A stretch of 64,000 bases of DNA from an uncultured Bacilli bacterium (lineage in GTDB: Bacteria; Bacillota_I; Bacilli_A; RF39; UBA660), in NCBI GenBank assembly GCA_910579535.1, contig CAJTUR010000001.1, positions 30,911 through 94,910 on the forward strand. Direction: 5' to 3'. The translations under genes were made by a program, and so were the position numbers. Shown in pieces: positions 45,120-53,700 of this stretch. Numbering within the stretch: the stretch's first letter is position 1; each line of letters begins with the position of its first letter. The notes beneath the pieces were generated by a model. The model was not told the DNA's origin, made no database searches, and saw nothing but the letters and a program-made list of their open reading frames with translations.

Positions 45120-45557
45120 CTTATTGTATGTTTTCTCTAATAATCTTGCAGTATCTCTTTTGGCTACATATATAGCTAAGTAAGTTATAAGTTCATAAGT
45201 AATCATTACTACAAAGAAGATTATGATTACTATTGAATTATTTGTTAATCCCTTTTTTACATAATCTATAAATTGTATTGTTAGATATATTATTCCAAAA
45301 ACTACTGTTGATATAGTTGTTGAATCATCAAAAGATCGTTGTATCACTCTCGATTCTTCTTTATCAGCATTTAACCCTCTTACACTCCATCTACCTATTA
45401 CCATTAACACCAATACCATTAGAAATGGAGTAATAACCCAATACAAATTATAGCCATAATCATTTTTCTGAAATAAAACTAATACTAAGCTTACTACCAT
45501 AAAAATATTTAATAATATGATTCCAATATTTCTTATTATAATTTTACTTTTTTGCAT
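45111..45557 (-). CDS. Four-helix membrane protein paired with XRE regulator
   Basis: 148 aa, no known family. Four hydrophobic segments at about residues 8-28, 37-55, 80-98 and 107-128; charged loop with ADKEESRVIQRSFDDST between the second and third. It overlaps the upstream regulator gene by 14 nt, so the two are co-expressed. It may act as a membrane partner that controls the XRE protein or as an immunity-type protein; nothing in the sequence decides. Confidence 0.6.
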   Translation of the reverse strand: MQKSKIIIRNIGIILLNIFMVVSLVLVLFQKNDYGYNLYWVITPFLMVLVLMVIGRWSVRGLNADKEESRVIQRSFDDSTTISTVVFGIIYLTIQFIDYVKKGLTNNSIVIIIFFVVMITYELITYLAIYVAKRDTARLLEKTYNKKK

Positions 45558-46047
45558 TTTTGTTTCTCTCCTTTACTTTTAAACTTTGAATCAAAATAAT
45601 AATTTCTTTAGAAGTATTGATTTGATATTCAGTATCTTCTATTGTATGTAGCAGTAATTCTCTTTCGCTTTCCAATATGTTTTTATTTTCTAAATTTTCT
45701 CTACAAGCATTAACAAGCTTTGTTGAATTTTCAATACTACCTAAAACATTGATTTCAGCCTCATTTAATTCATCTAACTTCATTTTTTCATAATAAGCTT
45801 TGATAAATGGATTTAAAGAACTAACTTCCATGCCTAAACCTATTTTATACATCATCTCGTTATAATTAACATTTATAAACTTACTTATCTTTCTTAATGT
45901 TTTAGGATTAGGTACTTCTCTTTCTCCTGATTCAATTTTAGATAATTCAGCATTACTAATGTTTGCTTCTTTAGCAAGTTGTCTTTGTGAGTAACCTGCT
46001 TTTTCTCGTGCTTCAGCGATTATTTCGCCGATTTTTTTTTCTTGCAT
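45544..46047 (-). CDS. XRE-family transcriptional regulator
   Basis: 167 aa from ATG 46047 (GAGGTG 7 nt upstream). N-terminal HTH: IIAEAREKAGYSQRQLAKEA, then ISNAELSKIESGEREVPNPK (about residues 8-50). The rest is helical (KLVNACRENLENKNILESER). Divergently transcribed from the winged-helix gene at 46226; the intergenic region 46048-46222 has repeated TGTTAAC words (46082 and 46191 areas), possible operators. Probably controls element gene expression or excision. Confidence 0.85.
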   Translation of the reverse strand: MQEKKIGEIIAEAREKAGYSQRQLAKEANISNAELSKIESGEREVPNPKTLRKISKFINVNYNEMMYKIGLGMEVSSLNPFIKAYYEKMKLDELNEAEINVLGSIENSTKLVNACRENLENKNILESERELLLHTIEDTEYQINTSKEIIILIQSLKVKERNKNAKK

Positions 46048-46126
46048 TGTAATACACCTCACAAATACATAATAGCATATATGTTAACTAAAATCAACAA
46101 AATAAATAAAATTGTTTCTAAAAGTG

Positions 46127-46155
46127 TTGACAATATAGTAATTATCATGTAGTAT
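46127..46155 (+). promoter_or_regulatory. Promoter and possible operators of the right-arm genes
   Basis: TTGACA (46127-46132), 17-bp spacer, TAGTAT (46150-46155); alternative -10 TATAGT at 46153-46158. GTTAAC words at 46083-46088 and near 46193 flank it, consistent with an XRE binding site. Confidence 0.5.
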
Positions 46156-46225
46156 AGTATGTGTTTCCAAACATTAACATTAAATCAAAAATGTTAACAA
46201 GTAAGAGAAAGGAGGAAAACTATGA

Positions 46226-46489
46226 ATGAATAAAAGACATCAAGGAATTCCAACAAAGATTTTAAAAGATAAGAGAATCAAGCCTGAGGGGAAGTTAATA
46301 TATTCTTATATATATTCTAAAGGGCAAGATAGGATTATCACAGATCTAAATGTTGGAGAATTACAACAAGTAGTGAAGATAAATAATCAAGGACTTAGAA
46401 AAAACCTTGAAAGATTGGAACAATCAAAGTATCTAATCTATAAAGAATATGATGTAGGAATGTACACAATAAATCTACTAGGTTGTTAA
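46226..46489 (+). CDS. Helix-turn-helix domain protein
   Basis: 87 aa from ATG 46226, with AAAGGAGGAAAA upstream. Residues 8-87 look like a winged helix (KILKDKRIKPEGKLIYSYIY, then VGELQQVVKINNQGLRKNLE), the type found in replication-initiator or regulatory proteins of mobile elements. An overlapping ATG four bases earlier (46222) leads to a stop after three codons. Role in element maintenance inferred from position. Confidence 0.65.
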   Translation: MNKRHQGIPTKILKDKRIKPEGKLIYSYIYSKGQDRIITDLNVGELQQVVKINNQGLRKNLERLEQSKYLIYKEYDVGMYTINLLGC

Positions 46490-46702
46490 ATAACTCCTAG
46501 TAGATATGGTACAGTAAGATATAAGGCTTATGTTAGTACCTTTTCTATAAAGATAGAATAAACTTCATTTAATCCGAGAGACAGGATTTAAAATAAAGTC
46601 TTAGGGATAACTTTGCCTATTTTATAGGTAAAAGAAAAGCCTATTATTATCATTTTAAATTTAAGGAGAATAATTATTTTAAAGTTAGATTGTGAATTTA
46701 TC

Positions 46703-47158
46703 ATGACTCCACGAATATTATTTAGAGATAAGAAATTATCAAGAACTGAAAATGATGTTTTAAGTCTTATCATATCACTTGCCTTAAATAAAGAGTATTG
46801 TTATGCTACGAATGATTATCTAAAAGAGTATATAAATTCATCTGATAGAACGATAAATTATTCATTGTCTAAATTAAAGAAACTTTGCTATATTATAGTA
46901 AAACATGAAAGTAGCAAAAGAAGAATATATCTTAATACAGAAAAGATACCAACAAAAGTTGCAGATGAGGGTGCAGAAAATTGCAGTAATGAGAGTGCAA
47001 ACAGTTGCACCCATAATATAAATAATAATAAATATAAAAAGAATAAAAGAAATGAAATTATTCCTGAATGGATGAAACATCCAGAAATGTGTGTTTCTAT
47101 TCCATTAAGTGAAGAAGAACAAAAAGAAATGGATGAACTAATGAAAGATTATAAATGA
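46703..47158 (+). CDS. Winged-helix protein, replication-initiator N-terminal type
   Basis: 151 aa from ATG 46703. The wHTH covers about 1-75 (PRILFRDKKLSRTENDVLSL ... SSDRTINYSLSKLKKLCYI); a polar, Asn/Lys-rich tail follows. Homologous-looking proteins usually have several residues before the PR-x-LF block. The only good ribosome-binding site (AAGGAG, 46663-46668) would place the start at ATT 46676, so a non-standard start is possible. The 46490-46660 leader contains hairpins (e.g. TTTAATCC/GGATTTAAA). Confidence 0.6.
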   Translation: MTPRILFRDKKLSRTENDVLSLIISLALNKEYCYATNDYLKEYINSSDRTINYSLSKLKKLCYIIVKHESSKRRIYLNTEKIPTKVADEGAENCSNESANSCTHNINNNKYKKNKRNEIIPEWMKHPEMCVSIPLSEEEQKEMDELMKDYK

Positions 47159-47223
47159 GAGGAGAGATGTGTATGATTGGAGGATTTAGTTTATAGAATA
47201 TGAAAAAAGGGGGAAGTAAGAAA

Positions 47224-47367
47224 ATGGAGGTAGTATATAATGTAAAATATAAATTTAAGACAAATGAAAATCGAACTAAGGATGAAATAAAAAGTATATT
47301 TAATAACAAATTATTAAATGTCATAATGATTTTAGAAAATCATGAGTTAGCATTTAAAGAATCCTAA
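47224..47367 (+). CDS. Small ORF upstream of the recombinase
   Basis: 47 codons from ATG 47224 (GGGGGAAG ribosome-binding site), or 55 from ATG 47200 in the same frame. Sequence begins MEVVYNVKYKFKTNENRTKD and is K/N-rich. Small genes are common just before large serine recombinases in Firmicutes elements and may be excision or regulatory factors; not recognised. Confidence 0.55.
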   Translation: MEVVYNVKYKFKTNENRTKDEIKSIFNNKLLNVIMILENHELAFKES

Positions 47368-47434
47368 ATATGAGATATAATATACTTGTATTTACAAATA
47401 TTTATAGCTGTTCTCATACGTTGGAGGAATGGCT

Positions 47435-49036
47435 ATGATAGAAAAGGTAGGTGTATATTGTAGATTATCTGATGAAGATAGAGATAAGTTAAATAAAAAT
47501 GATGATAGTGATAGTATAGTAAATCAAAGAAGTATGTGTTTAAAATATGCTAATCAAAATGGATGGAATGTTGTAGATATTTATTCAGATGATGACTTTT
47601 CAGGAGCAGGAACTTATAGACCTGACTTTGAAAGGCTTATCAAAGATTGCGAAAGTGGAAAAATAAATTTAGTTTTATGTAAAAGTCAATCAAGATTTTC
47701 AAGAGATATGGAAGTTATTGAAAGATATTTGCACAATAAGTTTATTGAGTGGGGAGTAAGATTTGTAAGTATTGTTGATAATGCTGATACAAGTATTGAA
47801 TCTAACAAGAAATCAAGACAAATAAATGGACTTATCAATGAATGGTATTTAGATGATTTATCAACAAATATTAAAAAGTCTTTAAAGAATAAACGAGAAG
47901 ATGGCTTATTTATGGGAAGTTTTGCTCCTTATGGTTATGATAGAAGTGAAGAAGATAAACACAAATTAGTTGTTGATCCTGTGGCTGCTGAAGTTGTTAA
48001 AAAGATATTTCAAATGTATGCAGAGGGAAATGGCTATCATAAAATATGTGAATATCTAAATAACAATAATATTCCACCAAGATCGGTATATAAGAAACAA
48101 AAAGGTAGTAAGTTTGTATGTTCTAATTGTGATTATAAAAATGTAAGATGGAATCCTGATACAATAGCTCAAATGCTTAGAAATGAATTTTATATTGGTA
48201 ATCTAGTACAAGGTAAAATAACTTCTATGGGGTATAAAGTTCATAAGTTTAAGAAAGTTGCAGAAAAAGATTGGTGCAGAATAGAAAATTCACACGAGCC
48301 AATTATTGATATGGAAACTTGGAACAAAGTACAAAAGATACTTGGTACACATTTAAGTCCTACTAAAACTGGAGAGATACACTATTTAAGTAGAAAAGTT
48401 TATTGTATGGAATGCGATAAGGTTTTTATGAGAAATGTGTATAGTGTAAAAGGAGAAAAGACAGGAAAAAGAGCATATTTACAATGCAAAGGTGCTAAAA
48501 AATATCACACTTGCGATAATAACAAAGCAATTAGAATGGATGAATTAGAAACTATACTACTTAATGCAATTAATGATTTACTAGATAATTACTACGATCA
48601 AAATAATTTACAAGAACTCTATAACAAAAGAAATCAACAAGACACAAGTAATTGTGAAATAATAAAAGTTTTAGAAAAAGAAAAGTATAACCTCAATAAA
48701 AAGATAGATGATAATAAAACCTTTTATAGAAATCTTTATGAAGATAAGGTAAAAGGAACTATTACAGAAGATATGTTTAGTATAATGTCTAGCGATTATT
48801 TAAGAGAGATAGAATCGATGACAAAAAGAGTTGAAACGATTGATAACGAGATAAATAACCTACAAGTTGTTAAAGAAGAACGAAAACAAGCTGATGAAAT
48901 ACTAAAGAAATATAAGCATATTAAAGAATTAAATAAAGTAATAGTTGATGAATTTATTGATAAGGTTTATGTTGGTGTTTATGATAAAGAAACGAAAACA
49001 CGAGATATTGAAATAGAATGGAACTTAGAATTTTAA
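47435..49036 (+). CDS. Large serine recombinase (integrase)
   Basis: 533 aa from ATG 47435 (GGAGGA 7 nt upstream; ATG 47429 possible). Resolvase domain with the catalytic Ser in VGVYCRLSDEDR (about residue 12) and RFSRDMEVIERYL. The recombinase domain begins APYGYDRSEEDKHKLVVDP; zinc-ribbon CMECDKVF...C...C is at about 325-365; a coiled coil (about 400-480) precedes the tail. It is the last gene before attR and most likely catalysed insertion into the amidase gene. Similar in layout to TnpX/TndX-type enzymes. Confidence 0.95.
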   Translation: MIEKVGVYCRLSDEDRDKLNKNDDSDSIVNQRSMCLKYANQNGWNVVDIYSDDDFSGAGTYRPDFERLIKDCESGKINLVLCKSQSRFSRDMEVIERYLHNKFIEWGVRFVSIVDNADTSIESNKKSRQINGLINEWYLDDLSTNIKKSLKNKREDGLFMGSFAPYGYDRSEEDKHKLVVDPVAAEVVKKIFQMYAEGNGYHKICEYLNNNNIPPRSVYKKQKGSKFVCSNCDYKNVRWNPDTIAQMLRNEFYIGNLVQGKITSMGYKVHKFKKVAEKDWCRIENSHEPIIDMETWNKVQKILGTHLSPTKTGEIHYLSRKVYCMECDKVFMRNVYSVKGEKTGKRAYLQCKGAKKYHTCDNNKAIRMDELETILLNAINDLLDNYYDQNNLQELYNKRNQQDTSNCEIIKVLEKEKYNLNKKIDDNKTFYRNLYEDKVKGTITEDMFSIMSSDYLREIESMTKRVETIDNEINNLQVVKEERKQADEILKKYKHIKELNKVIVDEFIDKVYVGVYDKETKTRDIEIEWNLEF

Positions 49037-49073
49037 GATAAAAGATGATAATTTGGACTTTTCCGATTCCTGC

Positions 49074-49083
49074 ACATGGAGGA
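49074..49083 (+). other. attR core of the mobile element
   Basis: ACATGGAGGA, identical to the attL core at 37881-37890. The element length between the cores is 11,193 bp. Flanking bases to the right continue the amidase reading frame (ACTGATCCTGG, TDPG). Confidence 0.85.
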
Positions 49084-49344
49084 ACTGATCCTGGAACTAT
49101 TGCGAATGGAATAACAGAGAAAGATTATACTTTAAAAATAAGTCAATATATGCATGAAAGGTTAAATGATTTGGGTATTGAAAATCGTATGACTCGTACA
49201 AATGATGAAACCTTGTCTCCAAGTGTGAGACCAGATAGAGCACAAAGTTTTTTTGGAAAGGGTAATGATGTGATTTTAGTATCTAATCACATAAATGCAG
49301 GAGGTGGCGACACATATTTTGTGATTAAAAGTAATTGTGTATAA
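49074..49344 (+). pseudogene. Central part of the interrupted amidase gene
   Basis: From HGGTDPGTIANGITEKDYTL onwards this is an Amidase_3 domain: catalytic/zinc residues in NGITEKD (Glu) and VILVSNHINAGGG (second zinc His). After GGGD at 49311 the frame changes character (TYFVIKSNCV, stop 49344), whereas family members continue for about 80-100 more residues. The gene is therefore broken twice, on the left by the IME and on the right at about 49312. An apparent ATG at 49045 belongs to the element. Confidence 0.85.
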
Positions 49345-49859
49345 TTGTTCATAAGCTTCCTGAAATTATACAACTATAGACAAAAGTAAATTAAAAAGGT
49401 AGATTTTAGAGTTGAAAAATACAATAATACTATAAAAACTAAATATCTTAACAAATAAATACGATGTTCATGTAAAAGTATAGGATTTTTTATGATTATG
49501 ATCATAAAGATTATAATCATAAGTTAAAAGATAAAATTTATATTAATTTGTCACGAAAAATGCTATTTGAGTGTACATACCAAAGCAATCGATGTTAATA
49601 TGATTCAATCGGGGTCAGAGGGAAATTATTTTACACTGTTTGACTATAATTGAAATAAAAAATATTTGTGTAGCATTATATACAACATGCGCAGAATGTG
49701 GTATATTAAAGCAAATCGTGTCGTTTGGTATTGCTGACAAGATATCATACACCAATCTAGAGTAGCTTTTTACTCATAGCAGATAGATGTTTTTCGATAA
49801 TATAGTATTTTTAGTGTGAAAGTTAAGACACAGATTATAATGGAGAGGAGATTTTAAAA
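49312..49859. other. Gene-poor junction region
   Basis: About 500 bp without a convincing gene. An inverted repeat TTATGATTAT/ATAATCATAA lies at 49490-49522. A short plus-strand frame near 49664-49760 has a Cys-x2-Cys pair but no start. It looks like a decayed junction between the amidase remnant and the defence island. Confidence 0.4.
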
Positions 49860-51803
49860 TTGAAGAATAATATTTTTGAAAATATGGAATTCCTCGGGTC
49901 ACTTTCAAAAAAGTTTGATGGACAAGAACAGATTATGGAATCTCTCCATTTAGCAGCGAAGCAACTAGAACTTTCCGGTATTGCAAAATATGCTAATTTA
50001 GCTACTGCCATGTCATCTAAGCAGATTGGAGCTATTGGTTCTGCCTATCTTAGCGGTGCATTTCAATTTGAAAAAAAATTAGCTCAAAAATTACATGATA
50101 TTTATGCCCCGCTAGAAAAGGCGTTTGACAATATTGCCACAGTTGAAAATCTGTTAGGCATGCACTTTAAAGAACTTGTGCAACCATCATTTTATTTGCC
50201 AGATATAAGTGGAATCCTTGCTACAGTGAATAGTTGTTCATCGGCATTATCAAGGTCGGCATCAGTACTAGATACATCTTGGGTGCAACAAGTGAATCCA
50301 TGGCTAACGGATGTTTCGCGTTTTAATACTATGGATACTAGTGCACTTATAGGCATGAATACAGAATTTTCAAAGCTTATTAAATTAGAACAAGAAACAT
50401 CTGGTCTTGCATTAATTGCTGAGAGTTTTTCAAAAATTACGAGTGCGTCAGCTCAATTGGCTTCTATAGAAAATTTGCTTTCTGGTCTTGCAGAACAATG
50501 GCGTGATGTAATTGTTCCGCTCCGATTTTTAGATGATTATGGTAACTTTGCGTTACGACAATATACTTTGATTCAAAAAGCAGCCAGTGAAAATGATGAT
50601 AAGTCAGTTGAATGGCGTTTAGATTTGTTAGATGCCACTTCCAAATTTGTTGATAGACAAATTACATGGGCAAGTGACTTTTCAGTGGACATTCAAGAGG
50701 ATATTGATTCCAAGAATTTACCTGTTATTGAAAATGAATTAGATATTGCATTAATTCCTCAGTACATTGGATATTCTAAACGTGATGCTAAGGTAGTTGA
50801 GAAAGCTCTTGTAGAATCAGATATTTCAATCATTACAGAAAAAGGTAAGTTAATTGTCAACAAGGCTCGACTAATTAAAAAAATTTGCAAAGTAAATAAT
50901 AGAGAATTGCTTTTTGAAAATACAGATTTTTATGTTGGAAGTTATATAACACTCGCAGGGACTTTCTGCAGGAATACAGATTCTCTTAAAAGTGTAGTAG
51001 ATGCTTTATATCATTTGTTATTTTCTCAAAAAGAAGTACTTTCTGTATTTATAGATTTAGATGATTTTGAATGCATAGAACTAATCAGTAATCTGAAAGA
51101 TAAGGAACTATATCCAGAGCAATCTAAGGAAATATCAGATTTACAAAATAGAGTGTATGATTACTTTCTCAACTTGGAAGATGCTATTATTGAAAAAATT
51201 GAAATTGATTCATCGTTTGGTCAGTCAACAGTTTCAGCTACTACAATGTTGTCCGAAGATAACTGGACTGAAGAAACAGTGAGTAAAAATATCTTAAAAG
51301 CATTACTCAAGGTACAAGGTAACAAAACTTTTTATGGAAAAAAAGAGGATGAATTAAACGATTGCATTAGAGATACTCTTAGCATGGTCTATGAGATGAA
51401 AGATCAATCCAGACAAGGAGTCTCTCCTAGTGGAAAAGATGCTGGTGAAGTGGATTTACAAATATGTAGAGATGGATTTCCTATTGCTATAATAGAAGGT
51501 TTAAAAGTTAATTCTTTAGATCGGAACTACATACAGAACCATATTGACAAAGTTCTTACATGTTATGACCCCTTTGGTTGTCCATATAGTTATGTAGTAA
51601 TTTATGTAACAGTTAAGAAGTTTGAAGATTTTTGGGTAAACTGTCTAAACTATATACGAGATGAATATAGTTTTCCCTATACAATAAAAAAAGAAATCCA
51701 AGAACTAAATCATATGTATTCATCTTCGAGACATGCTAAAATAGTGTTATTACGTGATGGCAGAGAAGTATCAGTTCATTTTTATGCATTATCAGTACAG
51801 TAA
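49860..51803 (+). CDS. Putative defence protein with PD-(D/E)XK-like C-terminus
   Basis: 647 aa from TTG 49860 (GGAGAGGAG 9 nt upstream). The N-terminal 290 residues are helical with repeated SxL-type heptads (KYANLATAMSSKQIGAIGSA). The C-terminal 170 residues contain SRQGVSPSGKDAGEVDLQIC, then GFPIAIIEGLKVNS: Asp in a strand, then IE-x-LK, the spacing of a PD-(D/E)XK nuclease core. A YIQNHIDKVLTCYDPFGCPY segment follows, seen in that group. Codon use and base composition are less AT-rich than the neighbours, a sign of transfer. Family membership is inferred; phage-defence role suggested by the island. Confidence 0.6.
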   Translation: MKNNIFENMEFLGSLSKKFDGQEQIMESLHLAAKQLELSGIAKYANLATAMSSKQIGAIGSAYLSGAFQFEKKLAQKLHDIYAPLEKAFDNIATVENLLGMHFKELVQPSFYLPDISGILATVNSCSSALSRSASVLDTSWVQQVNPWLTDVSRFNTMDTSALIGMNTEFSKLIKLEQETSGLALIAESFSKITSASAQLASIENLLSGLAEQWRDVIVPLRFLDDYGNFALRQYTLIQKAASENDDKSVEWRLDLLDATSKFVDRQITWASDFSVDIQEDIDSKNLPVIENELDIALIPQYIGYSKRDAKVVEKALVESDISIITEKGKLIVNKARLIKKICKVNNRELLFENTDFYVGSYITLAGTFCRNTDSLKSVVDALYHLLFSQKEVLSVFIDLDDFECIELISNLKDKELYPEQSKEISDLQNRVYDYFLNLEDAIIEKIEIDSSFGQSTVSATTMLSEDNWTEETVSKNILKALLKVQGNKTFYGKKEDELNDCIRDTLSMVYEMKDQSRQGVSPSGKDAGEVDLQICRDGFPIAIIEGLKVNSLDRNYIQNHIDKVLTCYDPFGCPYSYVVIYVTVKKFEDFWVNCLNYIRDEYSFPYTIKKEIQELNHMYSSSRHAKIVLLRDGREVSVHFYALSVQ

Positions 51804-51901
51804 CTATAGTAAGCTATTACATTTAGAGGTAATATAAACGTTAGGTATGAATATTAGAGTAGTATTTTACAAGCCATCATTAATATAATAGCTTAATATT
51901 C

Positions 51902-52153
51902 TTGAAATATATATCTGATTCTTTTGAAGAAAGACACAAAGTGCTCGTTGATGAAAGAATTGCCCTAGACGAAGAGAAAGATAGTTATACTGAGAGGAAT
52001 ATATTTTATGTTCTTAAGAATACTAGATGGAATTATCTAGTAGAATATTCTAAAGATGAAAATGTTGGTGTGATTATTGATGATGCTCTCACTCTGATTG
52101 AGAAAGACAATTCATCATTTAAGAATGTGAGAAATTTGATAATTTCAATTTAA
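51902..52153 (+). pseudogene. Remnant of a type I methylase gene (hsdM)
   Basis: 83 codons reading ISDSFEERHKVLVDERIALD and ENVGVIIDDALTLIEKDNSS. This is the conserved internal segment of HsdM N-terminal domains (ERHKEL...EEEKDAY...NIFYVP..ARW...IGKIIDDAL..IEKEN). Everything before and after is missing. TTG 51902 has no ribosome-binding site. The complete hsdM at 54112 is a different subtype without this block, so this is a relic of another type I system. Confidence 0.75.
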
Positions 52154-52200
52154 GCATCTATGATATAGTGTAAGTAGTAAATGAAAGGAAAAAACTATTT

Positions 52201-52424
52201 ATGTACTATAATTATAATTTGTTTATGCAAAGTTTAGATAATTTAGTAAACAATTAGAAAAAAGTAACAATGAAAGTGATAAAAAGATTCTAGATACTTT
52301 AAAGAAAACTATTGATGCTTTAAAGTCAGTTTCTGAGCTAAATCAAAATGAAACTCAAGCATTTTTAAATCTATTATCATTCTCTGTAGGTAGTTCTGTA
52401 GTTTTAACTAATAATCAGCAATAA
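52201..52424 (+). pseudogene. Small helical protein gene with a frameshift
   Basis: ATG 52201 (AAAGGA) opens YYNYNLFMQSLDN and stops after 18 codons. In another frame from about 52243 the sequence continues FSKQLEKSNNESDKKILDTL and ends at TAA 52422-52424 (about 74 aa in all). One extra T in the TTTT run near 52240 would join them. Function unknown; a coiled-coil like small protein. Confidence 0.55.
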
Positions 52425-52529
52425 AGGTATTTGAATTGATACCTTTTTTTGCAGTTAAAATAGCTTTAGAATAGTGATTATTTGCACAAAATTTGATATA
52501 ATAGATATAACAAAAAAGGAGGCAATTCT

Positions 52530-53342
52530 ATGGTTGAAATAACTTATGATAGAGTTCAAGAGGAAAATAATCCCAAAGTAAAACAATTATATTGGGACAT
52601 AGCTTTTGGACTTCAAGATGTTGATGGATTAAAGCCATCACAATATATGAAAGATCTATCCGAAGAACATATAAGCGGGAAAAAGACTTATGAGCAAGTT
52701 CAAAATGAAATAACTTCTTATTATAGTAAAAACAAAGATAATCATGAAGATGATGATGAAGAAGAAGCAGATGAAGTTGCAACTGCTATATATGAAATAT
52801 TAAGCGATAGATCATTTAGATTTGATTTTCTTACGTTAAAGAATTATCACAAAAGATTGTTTATTAATTTAGATAAAGAAAAATATAATCCTGGTAATTT
52901 TAGAGATTATAATTTTACAAAAGATGAACCAGTATTAAAAGGAGATACAGTTCAATATCAGTCTTATGATTTAATAGAAGAAACTTTAAAATATGATTTT
53001 AATGAAGAAAAAGATATTGATTATTCTAGTTTTAGTGAAGAAGAGTTAATTGATCGAATTACTGAATTTACTTCTCGAATTTGGCAAGTACATCCATTTC
53101 AAGAAGGCAATACTAGAACAACTGCTGTATTTATTCAAAAATATTTAATTAGCATGGGATTTAATATTAATAATGAGTTATTTAAAGATAATGCTTTATA
53201 CTTTAGAAATGCTTTAGTAAGAGCTAATTATACTAATTATTCTGTGAGCGTTAAAGAAACAAAAAAGTATTTAATTATGTTTTTTGAAAACTTGTTATTA
53301 AATAAAAATAATGATTTAAATAACGATGATTTAAAAATTTAA
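52530..53342 (+). CDS. Fic family protein with N-terminal VbhA-like inhibitory region
   Basis: Fic enzymes transfer AMP (or another nucleotide) to protein hydroxyls. 270 aa. The catalytic motif HPFQEGNTR (HPFxx[D/E]GNxR) is at about residues 188-196, and the flap strand region is around GDTVQYQSYD. The N-terminal segment SEEHISGKKTYEQVQNEITS resembles the VbhA antitoxin helix, here fused to the toxin. An acidic stretch (EDDDEEEADE) links both. Strong AAAGGAGGCA ribosome-binding site. Probably a self-inhibited toxin. Confidence 0.88.
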   Translation: MVEITYDRVQEENNPKVKQLYWDIAFGLQDVDGLKPSQYMKDLSEEHISGKKTYEQVQNEITSYYSKNKDNHEDDDEEEADEVATAIYEILSDRSFRFDFLTLKNYHKRLFINLDKEKYNPGNFRDYNFTKDEPVLKGDTVQYQSYDLIEETLKYDFNEEKDIDYSSFSEEELIDRITEFTSRIWQVHPFQEGNTRTTAVFIQKYLISMGFNINNELFKDNALYFRNALVRANYTNYSVSVKETKKYLIMFFENLLLNKNNDLNNDDLKI

Positions 53343-53406
53343 AAATAAATGAAAGTTTGTGTGAATAACATGAACTTTTTTGTTTGCAAGAAAAGGAGAA
53401 AGAACA

Positions 53407-53700
53407 ATGAAAATAAGAACTATAAAGGATAAAGATTATACTGTTATGAGTAACTATCATTTTAAAGATAAAAGGTTAAGTTTAAGAGCAAAAGGACTTT
53501 TATCTATGATGTTATCATTACCAGATGAATGGATATATTCACTTAATGGGCTAAATAGCATATGTACTGAAAGTAGAACAACTATTAGAAATGTGATTAA
53601 AGAATTAAAAGAGTTTCTTTATTTGGATGTAATTGAAAAACGAAGAGAAGATGGAAAAATTTATTATGAATACACTATATATGAAAATCCTTTTAAATAA
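53407..53700 (+). CDS. Winged-helix replication-initiator-like protein, short
   Basis: 97 aa from ATG 53407 (AAAAGGAGAAAG; frame open to 53380). KDYTVMSNYHFKDKRLSLRA, KGLLSMMLSLPDEWIYSL and TIRNVIKELKEF match the N-terminal wHTH of plasmid/ICE replication or regulatory proteins. These usually have a longer C-terminus with several ENP repeats; the sequence stops at YENPFK, so it is probably truncated. Confidence 0.65.
   Translation: MKIRTIKDKDYTVMSNYHFKDKRLSLRAKGLLSMMLSLPDEWIYSLNGLNSICTESRTTIRNVIKELKEFLYLDVIEKRREDGKIYYEYTIYENPFK

Larger units (their letters stand above)
37881..49083 (+). mobile_element. Integrative mobilizable element, 11.2 kb, serine recombinase / MobV
   Basis: Bounded by ACATGGAGGA repeats that disrupt an amidase gene. 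Contents in order: repeated hairpins with a tRNA-Trp, an unknown zinc-ribbon protein, MobV relaxase, the attenuated S51-S66-HisRS cargo operon, an oriT-like region, a divergent XRE regulator/membrane protein pair, two winged-helix-type proteins, a small ORF and, at the right end, the large serine recombinase. There is no type IV secretion gene, so it would need a helper element for transfer: an IME rather than an ICE. Cargo is enclosed by relaxase and oriT. Confidence 0.88.

Noticed and set aside
49045..49073. ATG at 49045 as the start of an intact small amidase
   Set aside because: The upstream codons belong to the recombinase-end DNA and lack the first zinc-site strand; the real N-terminus is at 37852.
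49664..49760. Possible zinc-finger ORF with a Cys-x2-Cys pair in the junction region
   Set aside because: No start codon or ribosome-binding site and only about 50 codons; likely chance or relic.
52528..52782. Minus-strand ORF opposite the fic gene and similar antisense frames
   Set aside because: Low-complexity His/Leu-rich shadow of an acidic coding stretch; no ribosome-binding site.
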